Shown: positions 24,302-33,557, counted from the first letter of the stretch. The stretch: 42,285 nucleotides of DNA from Actinomycetes bacterium (GCA_021791195.1 JAJYXB010000020.1:1-42285), one strand, 5' to 3'. Numbers and translations: made by a program. The notes: a model not told the origin generated them from the letters alone.

Positions 24302-24939
24302 ACCGGGACTATCCAGCCAGGCCGTCCCGGCGTCAGGGGCGGGGGGAGCGCTTTCACGAAGGCCACGAGCGCCGGCCCGAAGGGCCGACATTCCGGCTGT
24401 TCATCGCGGTCGAGATCCCGCCCGAAGTGACACGCCGTCTGGCCGGCTGGCAGCAGGAGTATCTGGCCGGCGACCGGGCGCTGCGGCTGACTCCGGAGGA
24501 GCAGCTGCACATAACGCTGGTTTTTCTCGGTCACATGAGGGAAAAAGAGCTGGGGCTGGCTTCGGAGCAGATGGACGAGCTGGATGGAGAGTCGCCGCCG
24601 GATTCGTTCGACGTGACCGCTGGCGGGGTCGTGGGGCTGCCGCGGCGCGGCGCTCCCAGGGTGATCGCCGCCACGATCGAGGAGCCGGCGGGAATACTAA
24701 GACAGATCCATGACCGGCTGGTGGCCGGACTGGTGGAAAAACAGCTTTACAAGCGGGAGAAAAGGCCATTCTTTCCCCACGTGACCATCGCCCGTGTCCG
24801 CGGCCGCACGCAGCTGGATCTGGAGGTGATTCACCCTGATCCGGTTAAATTTACAGCCGTCCGGATCACGCTGTATAATAGCATTCTCAAGTCAAGCGGG
24901 GTTGTGCACAAGGCCCTGAAAACGGTCCAGCTGAACTAA
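24298..24939 (+). CDS. thpR: RNA 2',3'-cyclic phosphodiesterase (ThpR/LigT family)
   Basis: The 213-residue protein contains both HxT motifs of the 2H phosphoesterase family, [10 protein letters not shown] and [11 protein letters not shown], and [13 protein letters not shown] at the start of the fold. These enzymes open 2',3'-cyclic phosphates and can ligate tRNA halves in vitro. The TTG start at 24298 overlaps the MazF-like stop (TTGA) with GGAAGGAAG before it. The first 30 residues are Arg-rich and unconserved. It ends 16 nt before recA, a common neighbour of cinA and recA in this type of genome. Confidence 0.92.
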   Translation: MNRDYPARPSRRQGRGERFHEGHERRPEGPTFRLFIAVEIPPEVTRRLAGWQQEYLAGDRALRLTPEEQLHITLVFLGHMREKELGLASEQMDELDGESPPDSFDVTAGGVVGLPRRGAPRVIAATIEEPAGILRQIHDRLVAGLVEKQLYKREKRPFFPHVTIARVRGRTQLDLEVIHPDPVKFTAVRITLYNSILKSSGVVHKALKTVQLN

Positions 24940-24955
24940 AAAACTGGAGGCAGAA

Positions 24956-26068
24956 GTGGAAAAAGACAAGGCGTTGGAAGCTGCATTGGGCCAGATCGAA
25001 CGGCAGTTCGGCAAGGGGTCGATTATGCGGATGGGGGATGATTGCGCCGGGATCCAGGTCGGCGTGATCCCGACGGGCGCTCTGGCGCTCGACATCGCGC
25101 TGGGCATCGGCGGCCTGCCCCACGGCCGTGTCGTGGAGGTGTTCGGACCGGAGGCATCCGGCAAGACGACTCTTGTCTATCACGTCATCGCCGAGGCGCA
25201 GAAGCGCGGCGGCATCGCCGCTTTCATCGATGCCGAGCATGCGATGGACCCTGTCTACGCGCGCCGGATCGGCGTCAACGTCGACGACCTGCTGGTCTCC
25301 CAACCCGATTACGGCGAGCAGGCACTCGAGATAGCCGAGATGCTGATCCGCAGTGGCGCGCTCGATGTCGTCGCCGTGGACTCGGTGGCGGCGCTAACAC
25401 CTAAGGCTGAGATTGAGGGTGAGATGGGCGACTCTCACGTCGGCCTTCAGGCCCGCCTGATGTCGCAGGCGCTCAGGAAGCTGGCCGGCACCCTGAACAA
25501 GACCGGCACCGTTGCCATCTTCACCAATCAGCTTCGGGAGAAGATCGGCGTCATGTTCGGCAATCCCGAGGTTACTCCCGGGGGCAAGGCGCTTAAGTTC
25601 TACGCTTCCGTCCGACTCGATCTGAGGCGGATAGAGACGCTCAAGGAGGGGACGCAGGCGATCGGCAACCGTGTGCGCGCCAAGGTGGTCAAGAACAAGA
25701 TGGCGCCGCCTTTCCGCCAGGCCGAGTTCGACGTCATGTACGGGGAGGGCATTTCCCGGGAAGGGAACATCCTCGACATGGGCGTAGCCCACGGGATCGT
25801 CGACAAAAGCGGCGCCTTTTTCTCCTATGGCGGTGAACGGCTGGGCCAGGGGCGCAACAACTCCAAGCTGTTCCTGAAGGAGAACAAGGATATCGCCCAG
25901 GCGATCCTGGGAGAGACGTTGCACGCTGCCGGCGTGGAAATTGACGCTCCTGAAAAGCCGGCGGCTGAAGCGGCTCCCGGGGCCGTGTCCGCTGCCACTG
26001 CCAAGGCGGCTCCGGCTACTGCCAAGTCGGCCGCGGCCACTGCCAAGGCGACTGCGGCCAAAGCCTGA
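24956..26068 (+). CDS. recA: Recombinase A
   Basis: The 370-residue protein has the Walker A motif [53 protein letters not shown] (Walker B), the [17 protein letters not shown] loop and the usual C-terminal domain. It starts with GTG at 24956, with GGAGG 6 nt upstream. The last 35 residues are a low-complexity Ala/Lys/Thr/Pro tail (repeated ATAKA), replacing the acidic tail of E. coli RecA. It catalyses homologous strand exchange and triggers LexA cleavage. No recX follows; an intrinsic terminator comes 25 nt after the stop. No SOS box was recognised upstream. Confidence 0.97.
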   Translation: MEKDKALEAALGQIERQFGKGSIMRMGDDCAGIQVGVIPTGALALDIALGIGGLPHGRVVEVFGPEASGKTTLVYHVIAEAQKRGGIAAFIDAEHAMDPVYARRIGVNVDDLLVSQPDYGEQALEIAEMLIRSGALDVVAVDSVAALTPKAEIEGEMGDSHVGLQARLMSQALRKLAGTLNKTGTVAIFTNQLREKIGVMFGNPEVTPGGKALKFYASVRLDLRRIETLKEGTQAIGNRVRAKVVKNKMAPPFRQAEFDVMYGEGISREGNILDMGVAHGIVDKSGAFFSYGGERLGQGRNNSKLFLKENKDIAQAILGETLHAAGVEIDAPEKPAAEAAPGAVSAATAKAAPATAKSAAATAKATAAKA

Positions 26069-26092
26069 CCAGACCAAATAACCAAATAAAAT

Positions 26093-26116
26093 AACCCGCA
26101 AGCTGCGGTTTTTTAT
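26093..26116 (+). terminator. Intrinsic terminator after recA
   Basis: AACC-C-GCA pairs with TGCGGTT (7 bp, one bulged C) around a short AGC loop and is followed by six T residues. It ends the plus-strand unit that includes thpR and recA. Confidence 0.8.
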
Positions 26117-26171
26117 CGATTCGGGCGGTCTTGGTGCCGCCTGTTTTGATTTCGCCTGCCGGATGCGGTTA

Positions 26172-26274
26172 AGCTTTCCGGCTCACCGCGTTCTTCATTG
26201 ACCGGCAGGAAAGGCCGCGCTTTTGCGCGAACCGTGCCGGTCGAGCTTTCCGGCTCACCGCGTTTTTCATTGAC
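26172..26274 (+). repeat. 31-bp direct repeat pair upstream of the putative small RNA
   Basis: AGCTTTCCGGCTCACCGCGT begins both copies, at 26172-26202 and 26244-26274. Each copy is 31 bp and ends in TTCATTGAC; they differ at one base. The starts are 72 bp apart. The second copy runs into the TTGACA of the predicted promoter and the first carries TTGACC at the same place, so they may be duplicated promoter or regulator-binding regions. Confidence 0.7.
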
Positions 26275-26299
26275 AGCGCCGACTGCTGGAGGATAAAAT
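26270..26299 (+). promoter_or_regulatory. Predicted strong sigma-70-type promoter
   Basis: TTGACA (26270-26275), 18-nt spacer, TAAAAT (26294-26299). The first downstream gene is rny at 26631, but a strong terminator at 26517 intervenes, so the immediate product is a transcript of about 235 nt. Confidence 0.65.
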
Positions 26300-26305
26300 A
26301 AAAGC

Positions 26306-26540
26306 GTAAATATCTGCTTTGCATAACAGGCAAATCGTTGTAGATTTCCTGCTTTTCTTCGAATTTTTGGCCGAACTAACTGAACATGACAGCCAGAATG
26401 GGCCTAGTGAAAAACATAAAGAGCAGTTCTGTAATTCACTAAAATAGATACCCGGCGGGTTCACGCTCCGGAAGGTGCGGGATCCAGCATTTCAGGAAAA
26501 GCAGTAATCTTTTTATGCCGAGCAGACGCTCGGCTTTTCT
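26306..26540 (+). ncRNA. Putative small RNA between recA and rny
   Basis: A near-consensus promoter and a strong intrinsic terminator bracket about 235 nt that is clearly more AT-rich than the rest of the window and has no credible reading frame. Long-range pairing is possible: CTGCTTTTC near 26351 is an exact 9-nt complement of GAAAAGCAG near 26496, and CTGCTTT near 26316 competes for the same partner. That would give a long-armed, switchable structure. Length and end-to-end pairing would allow a 6S-type RNA, but I cannot recognise a family. It could also be a regulated leader of rny. Confidence 0.5.
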
Positions 26541-26547
26541 CATTTTT
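26517..26547 (+). terminator. Intrinsic terminator of the putative small RNA
   Basis: GCCGAGC and GCTCGGC form a perfect 7-bp stem around AGAC, followed by TTTTCTCATTTTT. It lies 84 nt before the rny start, in the same direction. Confidence 0.85.
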
Positions 26548-26553
26548 AGGGAA

Positions 26554-26606
26554 GGCCGGGTGGCTTAGCCGGGGTGCGGAGCCCGCAAGCGCGCCCGCCG
26601 CCGGCC
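26554..26606 (+). promoter_or_regulatory. GC-rich hairpin in the rny leader
   Basis: GGCCGG (26554-26559) pairs with CCGGCC (26601-26606), with additional GC pairing inside. It ends 16 nt before the GGAGAAG Shine-Dalgarno of rny and could affect its translation or stability. No T run follows, so it is not a terminator. Confidence 0.4.
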
Positions 26607-26630
26607 AAATATAATCAGAATGGAGAAGAA

Positions 26631-28163
26631 ATGACTGTAGTGCTGATTGCGATCGTGGTCGCGATCGTCTCTCTCGGCGCCGGCTTCTTTCTGCGCAAGG
26701 TTCTCGCCGATACGAAACTTGCCAGTCTGGAGCTGGATAGCGAGAAGGTCAAGGCGGAGGCGGCCAGGGAGATAGAGACGATCCGCCGTACCGCGGATGT
26801 TGAGGCGCGCGAAAAGCTGCAGCAGATTCGCGAGGAAGCCGAGAACGAACTCAAGCAGCGGCGGGCCGAAGTCCTCAAGGGCGAGCAGCGCCTGGAGGAC
26901 AAGGAGAAGATGCTTACCGACCGGGAGCGCGATCTGCAGCGGCGCGAGCAATCCCTGGCCGACCGGGAGGTCAACACCAAGCGCGTTTCAGAGGAGCTGG
27001 AGCAGGCCCTGAAGGAACAGCGGCAGCAGCTGGAGCGGGTATCCGGGCTTACGAGCATCCAGGCCAAGGACCTTTTGCTCAAGCAGGTCGAAGAAGAAGC
27101 GCGCCATGACATGGCCAAGCTGATCCGTTTCGTCGAGGAGGAGGCCAAGCGTGAGTCGGACCGGCGCGCTCGCAACATCCTCTCGCTCAGCATCCAGCGC
27201 ACCGCGGCGAACCACTCCGCCGAGACCACGGTGTCTGTGGTGCCGCTTCCGTCGGATGAGATGAAAGGCCGCATCATCGGCCGCGAAGGCCGGAACATCC
27301 GCGCTCTGGAAAATATCAGCGGCATCGACGTCATTATCGATGACACACCTGAGGCAGTGGTCCTCAGCGGCTTTGACGGCGTAAAACGTGAGATTGCCAG
27401 GCTGACCCTGACCAAGCTGCTTGGCGACGGGCGCATCCATCCGGCCCGCATCGAAGATACTTACAAACAGGCCAAGGCCGAAGTGGAGAGGGCGATCATG
27501 GAGGCCGGCGAGCAGGCGACGCTGGAAGCCAACGTACACGGCCTGCCCGAGAATCTGGTCAAGCTGCTTGGCAGGCTCAAGTACCGCACCAGCTATGGAC
27601 AGAATGTGCTGTCCCATTCCCTTGAGGTCAGCCATGTCGCCGGCATCATGGCCGCGGAGCTGGGCGCGAGCGCCAAGCTGGTGCGGCGTGCCGGCCTGCT
27701 GCACGACATCGGCAAGGCGGTCGATCACCAGATCGAAGGCACTCACGCCGGCATCGGCGCCAATCTGGCGAAGAAGAACAAGGAAGGCCAGGCGATCTGG
27801 CATGCGATCGAGGCGCATCATGGGGACGTCGAGCCGCAGACAGTGGAGGCCGTGCTTGTGCAGGCCGCGGACGCTGTCAGCGCCGCCCGTCCGGGCGCCC
27901 GCCGCGACAGCCTCGAGAGTTATATCAAACGGCTGGAATCTCTGGAAAGCATCGCCTTGAGCAAGAACGGGGTCGAGAAGTGCTATGTGATGCAGGCGGG
28001 CCGTGAGATCCGCGTCATGGTCAAGCCCGGCGAGGTCGATGACGACGAGGCGGCTCTGCTCTCACGCGAAATCGCCAAGGAGATCGAGAAGCAGCTGGAT
28101 TATCCCGGTCAGATCAAGGTGACCGTCATCCGCGAGAGCCGCGCGACCGAATTCGCGAAGTAA
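26631..28163 (+). CDS. rny: Ribonuclease Y
   Basis: The 510-residue protein has an N-terminal membrane helix ([19 protein letters not shown]). A long charged coiled coil (about 30-185) leads to a KH domain ([24 protein letters not shown]) and an HD domain with [15 protein letters not shown] and the metal-binding HD pair. RNase Y starts mRNA decay at the membrane in Firmicutes and Actinobacteria-type genomes lacking RNase E dominance. I choose the ATG at 26631 (GGAGAAG 4 nt upstream), which begins directly at the membrane helix. A GTG at 26574 adds 19 unconserved residues. Confidence 0.96.
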   Translation: MTVVLIAIVVAIVSLGAGFFLRKVLADTKLASLELDSEKVKAEAAREIETIRRTADVEAREKLQQIREEAENELKQRRAEVLKGEQRLEDKEKMLTDRERDLQRREQSLADREVNTKRVSEELEQALKEQRQQLERVSGLTSIQAKDLLLKQVEEEARHDMAKLIRFVEEEAKRESDRRARNILSLSIQRTAANHSAETTVSVVPLPSDEMKGRIIGREGRNIRALENISGIDVIIDDTPEAVVLSGFDGVKREIARLTLTKLLGDGRIHPARIEDTYKQAKAEVERAIMEAGEQATLEANVHGLPENLVKLLGRLKYRTSYGQNVLSHSLEVSHVAGIMAAELGASAKLVRRAGLLHDIGKAVDHQIEGTHAGIGANLAKKNKEGQAIWHAIEAHHGDVEPQTVEAVLVQAADAVSAARPGARRDSLESYIKRLESLESIALSKNGVEKCYVMQAGREIRVMVKPGEVDDDEAALLSREIAKEIEKQLDYPGQIKVTVIRESRATEFAK

Positions 28164-28230
28164 TAGTTGCCGGAACGGGGAGTTTTTCCCTCGCCTGGCG
28201 CTCCGCGCGCGGCGTATTCGTTTTCCAGCG

Positions 28231-29562
28231 ATGCCTACATATCATCTCACCACATTCGGCTGCCAGATGAACGATCACGACTCGGAGCGGATCCGGGGCG
28301 TACTGGAAGCGTGCGGCTGGGAGCTGGCTGACGCTGCCGAAGACGCCGACCTGCTGGTTTACAACACCTGTGCCGTGCGCCGCAGCGCCGAGAGCCGGCT
28401 GCTGGGCAGGCTGGGCGAAGCCCGCCGCCTGAAGAAGAAGCGGCCGGCGCGCCAGATCGCCATCGGCGGCTGCTTCGCGCAGAGCCGCCGCGACCGGATA
28501 TTTGCCGAGCTGCCGTTTGTCGATGTCGCTTTCGGTCCGCAGAACATCGGCCAGTTGCCTGGGCTGCTGGAGGCGGCCGCCACCGGTCCCGCTCCTGCCT
28601 GTGCGTTTGACGAACAGCCCTTTCCCAGTGCCGGTCTGCCGGCGCGGCGTCCGGACCGCCACCGTGCCTGGGTGCAGGTGATGACCGGCTGCACCAATTT
28701 CTGCAGTTACTGTGTCGTGCCGCAGGTGCGCGGCCCGGAGCGCAGCCGTGCGGCGGTTGACATTGCGGCTGAAGTGGAAAGACTCGTAGCCGGCGGCGTG
28801 GTGGAGATAACTTTACTGGGACAGAATGTCAACGCTTACGGACTCGACCTGGCGGAGGCCGGCGGCAAGACCGGCAGGCCGGAGGATTTCGCCGGCCTCC
28901 TGGCGCGGCTGGACGGGATCGCCGGCCTCGAACGGATCCGTTTCACCACTTCCCATCCGAAGGATCTGGACGACGCGCTGATCGAGGCCATCCGCGACAT
29001 CCCCAGCGTCTGCGAGCATCTGCACCTGCCGGCCCAATCCGGCTCGACGCGCATCCTGACAAGGATGAACCGCGGCTACACCCGCGAGCAATATCTGGAG
29101 CGGGTCGGGCGGCTTTACGAAGCCATCCCGGCCCTGGCGCTGACAACGGACCTGATCGTCGGGTTTCCCGCCGAGCGTGAGGAGGATTTTTACCGCACCA
29201 TGACCCTGGTGGAGGGTTGCCGCTTCGACGGCGCCTTTACCTTTGTTTATTCCCCGCGTCCCGGTACCGGGGCGGCGGAGATGCCTGGCCGCGTTCCCGA
29301 GGTCACAATCAGCCGGCGCATGCGCGAGCTGATTCAACTGACGCAGACGCTGGCCGAAGAAAAGAACAGGGCGCTGGTGGGAAGCCTGGTCGAAGTACTG
29401 GTGGAAGGCGCCAGCCGTCAGGGGGGCGGGCAACTCCGGGGCCGCACCCGCACGAACAAGATCGTCAATTTCAGTGGCACAGCCAGGACCGGCGATCTGG
29501 TCAGGGTCAGCATCGACGTCGCCAGCTCCACCACGCTGGGAGGGCGTCAGGCAGGCGGTTGA
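28231..29562 (+). CDS. miaB: tRNA-2-methylthio-N6-isopentenyladenosine37 synthase
   Basis: MiaB adds the methylthio group to i6A37 of tRNAs, downstream of MiaA, which is also in this window. The 443-residue protein has the N-terminal UPF0004 domain with Cys11 (FGCQMND), Cys47 (NTCAVR) and Cys81 (GGCFAQ) for the auxiliary [4Fe-4S]. The radical-SAM motif GCTNFCSYC (Cys154, Cys158, Cys161) and a C-terminal TRAM domain (LVEVLVEGAS...GRTRTNKIVNF) follow. It begins 67 nt after rny without a clear Shine-Dalgarno. Confidence 0.95.
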   Translation: MPTYHLTTFGCQMNDHDSERIRGVLEACGWELADAAEDADLLVYNTCAVRRSAESRLLGRLGEARRLKKKRPARQIAIGGCFAQSRRDRIFAELPFVDVAFGPQNIGQLPGLLEAAATGPAPACAFDEQPFPSAGLPARRPDRHRAWVQVMTGCTNFCSYCVVPQVRGPERSRAAVDIAAEVERLVAGGVVEITLLGQNVNAYGLDLAEAGGKTGRPEDFAGLLARLDGIAGLERIRFTTSHPKDLDDALIEAIRDIPSVCEHLHLPAQSGSTRILTRMNRGYTREQYLERVGRLYEAIPALALTTDLIVGFPAEREEDFYRTMTLVEGCRFDGAFTFVYSPRPGTGAAEMPGRVPEVTISRRMRELIQLTQTLAEEKNRALVGSLVEVLVEGASRQGGGQLRGRTRTNKIVNFSGTARTGDLVRVSIDVASSTTLGGRQAGG

Positions 29563-29629
29563 TACAGGTGGTTGCGTCCTGATTCAGCGCACCGGATTAG
29601 GGGAACAATTCTTTTTGGAGGAAATGACC

Positions 29630-30466
29630 ATGTCAGAAGACCCGATCAGCACAACCATCCGCCAGCCGGCCGCCGCCGGCCAGTTCTATCCCGGGCAGCG
29701 GGAGGAGCTCGAACGGACCGTCAAGGACCTGATCGGTCCGGGACCGGCGCAGAAAGCGCTCGGGGTAGTGGTGCCGCATGCCGGCTACAAGTATTCAGGA
29801 CGGGTGGCGGGCGCCGTGTATGGCGCGGTTGACTTACCGGAAGTATTTATCATCCTCGGCCCGAATCACACCGGCATGGGCGCGCCGGCCTCGATCATGA
29901 CAGCCGGGACCTGGAGGATGCCCGGCGGTGATGTTCCCATCGATACGGAGCTGGCCGGCGAGGTGCTGGAAAACAGCCGCCTCCTGGAAGAAAACGCCGC
30001 CGCCCATCTGCGCGAGCATTCGATCGAGGTGCAACTGCCGTTTCTTCAGTACATGGTCGGGCTGCCGCTGATCGTGCCCATCAGCCTGATGATCAGCCGC
30101 CCGGAGCAATGCCTGGACATCGGCGAGGCGCTCGCGGCGGCGATCCGGGAATTTCCGGCGCCGGTACTGATCGTCGCCAGCTCCGACATGTCGCATTATG
30201 AGAGCCAGGCCACGGCGCAGCAAAAAGATAAACTGGCGCTGGAGCAGATCCTGCAGCAAAGTCCCGAGGGCCTGCTTAAGACCGTGCGCGAAAATCAGAT
30301 CTCGATGTGTGGCGCGGCGCCGGTCGCCACGATGCTTTACGCCTGCCGGGAGCTGGGCGCCGGCGATGCGCGGCTGATCCGGTACGAGACCTCTGGCGAT
30401 GTCACCGGCGATTACGGCCGGGTGGTAGGGTATGCCGGCGTGGCGGTTAATCCCGCACGAGATTGA
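29630..30466 (+). CDS. MEMO-family protein (AmmeMemoRadiSam system protein B)
   Basis: The 278-residue protein shows the MEMO signatures: RQPAAAGQFYPG, VVPHAGYKYSGRVAGAVY, ILGPNHTG, REHSIEVQLPFLQ, ASSDMSHYES and CGAAPVATMLYA. The conserved His, Asp and Cys residues are those of the dioxygenase-like fold. The start is at 29630 because GGAGG ends 8 nt before it; the ATG at 29624 would be too close. The biochemical role in bacteria is unsettled. It commonly occurs with an AMMECR1 protein, as here, and a radical-SAM enzyme, which is not in this window. Confidence 0.9.
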   Translation: MSEDPISTTIRQPAAAGQFYPGQREELERTVKDLIGPGPAQKALGVVVPHAGYKYSGRVAGAVYGAVDLPEVFIILGPNHTGMGAPASIMTAGTWRMPGGDVPIDTELAGEVLENSRLLEENAAAHLREHSIEVQLPFLQYMVGLPLIVPISLMISRPEQCLDIGEALAAAIREFPAPVLIVASSDMSHYESQATAQQKDKLALEQILQQSPEGLLKTVRENQISMCGAAPVATMLYACRELGAGDARLIRYETSGDVTGDYGRVVGYAGVAVNPARD

Positions 30467-30485
30467 AAGAACCCTGTGACATTGT

Positions 30486-31031
30486 ATGGCCCCTGTTCCT
30501 GAAATAAACCCCGCAATACTTGCCCGCCAGGTATTGAAGGCGGCGCTTGAGTACAGCCGGCTGCCGGATCCGCCGGATGGTGAGTTCTACCGGCGGCGCG
30601 CGGCCTGTTTTGTCAGCATCAAGAAGAACGGCGAACTGCGTGGCTGCATGGGGACGCTGGAGCCGGTGGAAAATGACCTGGCGCATGAGCTCATCCGCAA
30701 CGCGCAGGCGGCCGCCTTCTCCGACCCCCGTTTCCCGCCGCTGGTGCTGGGAGAGCTGTCGGCGCTGAAGTTCAGTGTCGATGTCCTCAGCGCCGCCGAG
30801 CAGGTCAATTCCCATGCGGAGCTCGACTGCAAGAAATACGGCGTCATCGTCGGTTGCGATTACCGCCGCGGCGTGCTGCTTCCCGACCTCGATGGCGTTG
30901 AGTCCGTGGAGCACCAGCTGCAGATCGCCTGCCAGAAGGCGGGCATCGCCGCCCACGAGGAGTTTCAGGCGCACCGGTTCACGGTTGACCGCTACGATGA
31001 AGACTGGCTGCCCGGACAGCAGCCCGGCTAG
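30486..31031 (+). CDS. AMMECR1-domain protein (AmmeMemoRadiSam system protein A)
   Basis: The 181-residue protein contains the hallmark LRGCMGTLEP, an upstream FVSIKKNGE strand, and KYGVIVGCDYRRGVLLPDLDGVESVEHQLQIACQKAGI, all typical of the AMMECR1 domain. It lies 19 nt after the MEMO gene and is probably cotranscribed. Function is unknown; the recurring pairing with MEMO and a radical-SAM protein suggests a shared modification pathway. It converges with the HPP-family gene, leaving 5 bp between the stops. Confidence 0.9.
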   Translation: MAPVPEINPAILARQVLKAALEYSRLPDPPDGEFYRRRAACFVSIKKNGELRGCMGTLEPVENDLAHELIRNAQAAAFSDPRFPPLVLGELSALKFSVDVLSAAEQVNSHAELDCKKYGVIVGCDYRRGVLLPDLDGVESVEHQLQIACQKAGIAAHEEFQAHRFTVDRYDEDWLPGQQPG

Positions 31032-31036
31032 CGCCG

Positions 31037-31573
31037 TCAGAACCAGAAATGCGGGTAGCGCCTGTGGCGGGAAAGGTTGTTGACCAGAAGCGCCACAGTC
31101 AGCAGGACCAGCGCTCCTGCCCCCACGGGCACCAGCACGAACAAAAACCCGAGATTGTGTACCTTGTCGCCGCCTGTGATCGCAATCAGCGCCGTGGCGC
31201 CGCCCGGCGGGTGGACGGTGTGGGTCAGCACCATCAGAGCAATCGCCAGTGAGACTCCCGCGGAAACGGCCACCGTGCCGCCTCCGAGCATCCTGAAGGA
31301 CGCCACTCCGACAAAAGCGGACAGCATGTGCCCCCCAAGCAGGTTTCGCGGCTGCGAAAAAGGGCTGGTGCTGGCCGCGTAGACCAGCACGGCGGAAGCT
31401 CCGAAGGAGCCGATCAGAAAGACGGAATCGTGCGGCGCGAAGAGGGCGTTCGAGATTATGGCGCACAGTCCCAGTCCCGCTGCCGAGCCCACCAGGGCCC
31501 AGAACGCCTCCCGGGGATGAGGCCAGGCCGGCCTCTTGCCGCCGCCTCTCATCTTCAGTAAATAGTCTTTCAT
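31037..31573 (-). CDS. HPP-family integral membrane protein
   Basis: The 178-residue protein has about four hydrophobic helices and the family motif HTVHPPGGATALIAI (HPP), plus SFGASAVLVYAASTSPFSQPRNLLGGH. HPP proteins are small membrane proteins; some plant and cyanobacterial members transport nitrite, but most are uncharacterised. It starts 18 nt after the cooS stop and is probably in the same transcript. Whether it serves the CO dehydrogenase, for example in metal or anion supply, is open. Confidence 0.85.
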   Translation of the reverse strand: MKDYLLKMRGGGKRPAWPHPREAFWALVGSAAGLGLCAIISNALFAPHDSVFLIGSFGASAVLVYAASTSPFSQPRNLLGGHMLSAFVGVASFRMLGGGTVAVSAGVSLAIALMVLTHTVHPPGGATALIAITGGDKVHNLGFLFVLVPVGAGALVLLTVALLVNNLSRHRRYPHFWF

Positions 31574-31591
31574 GCAACGGCCTCTCAGGTA

Positions 31592-33478
31592 TTACGACAG
31601 GCCCAGGCGCCGGCGTTTGTCCTCGATATGCGCGATGATCAGCGCCGCCGCGTTTTCAGGATCGTCCTCGACGGCGACCTTGCCGCCGGTCAGCCCTTCG
31701 ACATCCTGTGTGAGCACGCGCGTGACCAGCTCGCTTCCGGTTACCGGCGGCACCGGGGAGAGATGGGTGAAGAGGCCGTAGGCCACCGAGAAGAAAGCAT
31801 CGGCCACCGCTTTTTGTTCCAGCCATTCGGGCGCCGAGACCGCCACGGGCAGTTCGGATGTGTCCACGCTGAGCGTGCCGGCTATGGCGGCGGCGACGTC
31901 GGCGATGCGGCCGATGTCAGTGCAGGAACCGAACGACAGCACCGGCGGCACTCCCAGGGAATCGCAGACGGCCCGCAGGCCGGGCCCCGCCAGGGCGGAG
32001 GCATCCGGCCCGGTAAAACCGGCGTTCTGCAGCGTCGAGCTGGTGCAGCCGCCGGTCACTACCAGGATATCGCTGGCGATCAGCCGCTCCGCGATCTTGA
32101 TGATATTGCAGCCGCGCGCTGACGGGCTGGCGGTCGTGCAGCCGACGACAGCAGCGATGCCCCGGATGCTGCCGGAAGCGATCGCGTCCACCAGGGGCTG
32201 GACGCTGCCTCCCAGCGCAGCGACCACCGATTCGGTGGAAAAGCCGGCGACGCTGTCGCGGCTCTCCTGCGGGACGGTGACCTCGCCGCGTTCGGCGAAC
32301 GCCGCCACCGCGCGCTCGAGGATCTCCCGGGCGGTGTCTGCTGCGGTCTGCGGCGTATGCTCCAGGCGCTCGACGCCGCTCATCCTCACCGCCTGATCGG
32401 TAGTGACCAGCCTGGTGGCGAAGCGCTCGGCGTATTCCGGCAGCGAAGGGATCGAGCAGTTGTAGTCCATCATCACCAGATCGATGGCGCCGGTGCCGAG
32501 AGCGAATTCCTGGTGCAGCCAGTTGCCCAGCTGGCCGGCGAAAGCGCCGCCGCGCTGCAACAGCTCCTGGCCTTCGCACATGGAGCCATAAACCTTGATG
32601 CCCGCGGCTCCTGCCGCGCCCGCCATCTGCCCGAACTCCTCGCTAGCCGCGAGCTCTGCCACCAGCGAAGCCAGTAGCGGCTGGTGGCCGTGGGCCACAA
32701 TGTTAACCGTGGCAGGATCCAGCACTCCCAGGTTGGTGGAGGAGCCGCCGATGACAGCGCCTCCCAGGATGATGTCCTGGAGCCGGTTGATGGCGTGCAG
32801 GCCGGCATAGGCATTGGCGATGGAGAGCTTCATCGCCGTAAGCAGCAGGTCTACCGGATCGTTGTTGACGCTGGTCATGCATTTGACCAGGGCGGTGCGG
32901 ATCTCGGAATTGACGCCGCCGGGCATGATGCCCAGCTCGCGCCAGACTGCCACCCGCCCGGCGGGGGCCAGCGCTTCCACCAGCGCCAGCTCTTCGGTGT
33001 CGGGCTTGTTGAGCTCGTGGATGAAAAGTCCGGCGACTTCGCGGGCCAGGACCGCCACCGGCTGGCCGGCGTCGATTCCCAGCGCCTCAGCCAGCGACTC
33101 GAGCCGGGAAACGTCCCTGACGGTGAAAGCGCAATCATCCCCGGCGGCGGCAAGCAGGGCCCTGGCGGCATTCTCGGCATGGTACGTGTTTCCGGCCGTG
33201 CCGATGGCGGCTTTTTGCAGCAGGTTGCGCGCCACGATCAGGTCGGGCGAGGCGCCGCAGACCCCCGCGGGCGATTTGGCCGTGATCCGGCAGGGCCCGT
33301 TGGCGCACAGAACGCAGCAGGTTCCCTGAATCCCCTGCTTGCACTGGGGCTGCTGGCTCTCGTAGCGGTCGAAGACCGTCGTCATGCCGGCATCATGGAC
33401 GGAGGCGTCCATCGCGCACAAGGCGGCGTCGGCGCAAAGGCCGTCGCATTCCGTAGTTCCTGTTTCCCGGTTCTGCAT
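31592..33478 (-). CDS. cooS: Ni-dependent carbon monoxide dehydrogenase, CooS type
   Basis: CooS oxidises CO with water to CO2, two electrons and two protons. The 628-residue protein has the N-terminal cluster ligands QQPQC (Cys46) and TCCVLCANGPCRI (Cys54, Cys55, Cys58, Cys63), and Cys74. These fit the D and B clusters, with spacing like Rhodospirillum rubrum CooS. C-cluster residues are present: AHGHQPLL (His), SMCEGQE, DYNCSIPSL, VVGCTT, TGGCTSSTL and FGSCTDIGRI. Local contexts differ from the common ICCTGNE and VGCNN forms, so it is a divergent clade. A further N-terminal Cys group (CDGLC..ALC) is unusual. No cooF, cooC, acetyl-CoA synthase or CO-linked hydrogenase lies nearby. An operator overlaps its promoter. 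Confidence 0.92.
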   Translation of the reverse strand: MQNRETGTTECDGLCADAALCAMDASVHDAGMTTVFDRYESQQPQCKQGIQGTCCVLCANGPCRITAKSPAGVCGASPDLIVARNLLQKAAIGTAGNTYHAENAARALLAAAGDDCAFTVRDVSRLESLAEALGIDAGQPVAVLAREVAGLFIHELNKPDTEELALVEALAPAGRVAVWRELGIMPGGVNSEIRTALVKCMTSVNNDPVDLLLTAMKLSIANAYAGLHAINRLQDIILGGAVIGGSSTNLGVLDPATVNIVAHGHQPLLASLVAELAASEEFGQMAGAAGAAGIKVYGSMCEGQELLQRGGAFAGQLGNWLHQEFALGTGAIDLVMMDYNCSIPSLPEYAERFATRLVTTDQAVRMSGVERLEHTPQTAADTAREILERAVAAFAERGEVTVPQESRDSVAGFSTESVVAALGGSVQPLVDAIASGSIRGIAAVVGCTTASPSARGCNIIKIAERLIASDILVVTGGCTSSTLQNAGFTGPDASALAGPGLRAVCDSLGVPPVLSFGSCTDIGRIADVAAAIAGTLSVDTSELPVAVSAPEWLEQKAVADAFFSVAYGLFTHLSPVPPVTGSELVTRVLTQDVEGLTGGKVAVEDDPENAAALIIAHIEDKRRRLGLS

Positions 33479-33557
33479 GTGCGCTCCTTTTGATGATGCT
33501 GGCTAATATTTGGTTTTCCGGACGTCGGGACGTCCTGGCCGCAAGAGCATATAGCAA

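Noticed and set aside
24956-26068. LexA-type SOS box and recX linked to recA
   Set aside because: No convincing SOS palindrome was found upstream, and the sequence after recA is a terminator and the small-RNA region, not recX.
26267-26464. 65-codon minus-strand frame in the recA-rny spacer
   Set aside because: No family resemblance, Cys/Ser-rich composition, and it overlaps the promoter and structured small-RNA candidate.
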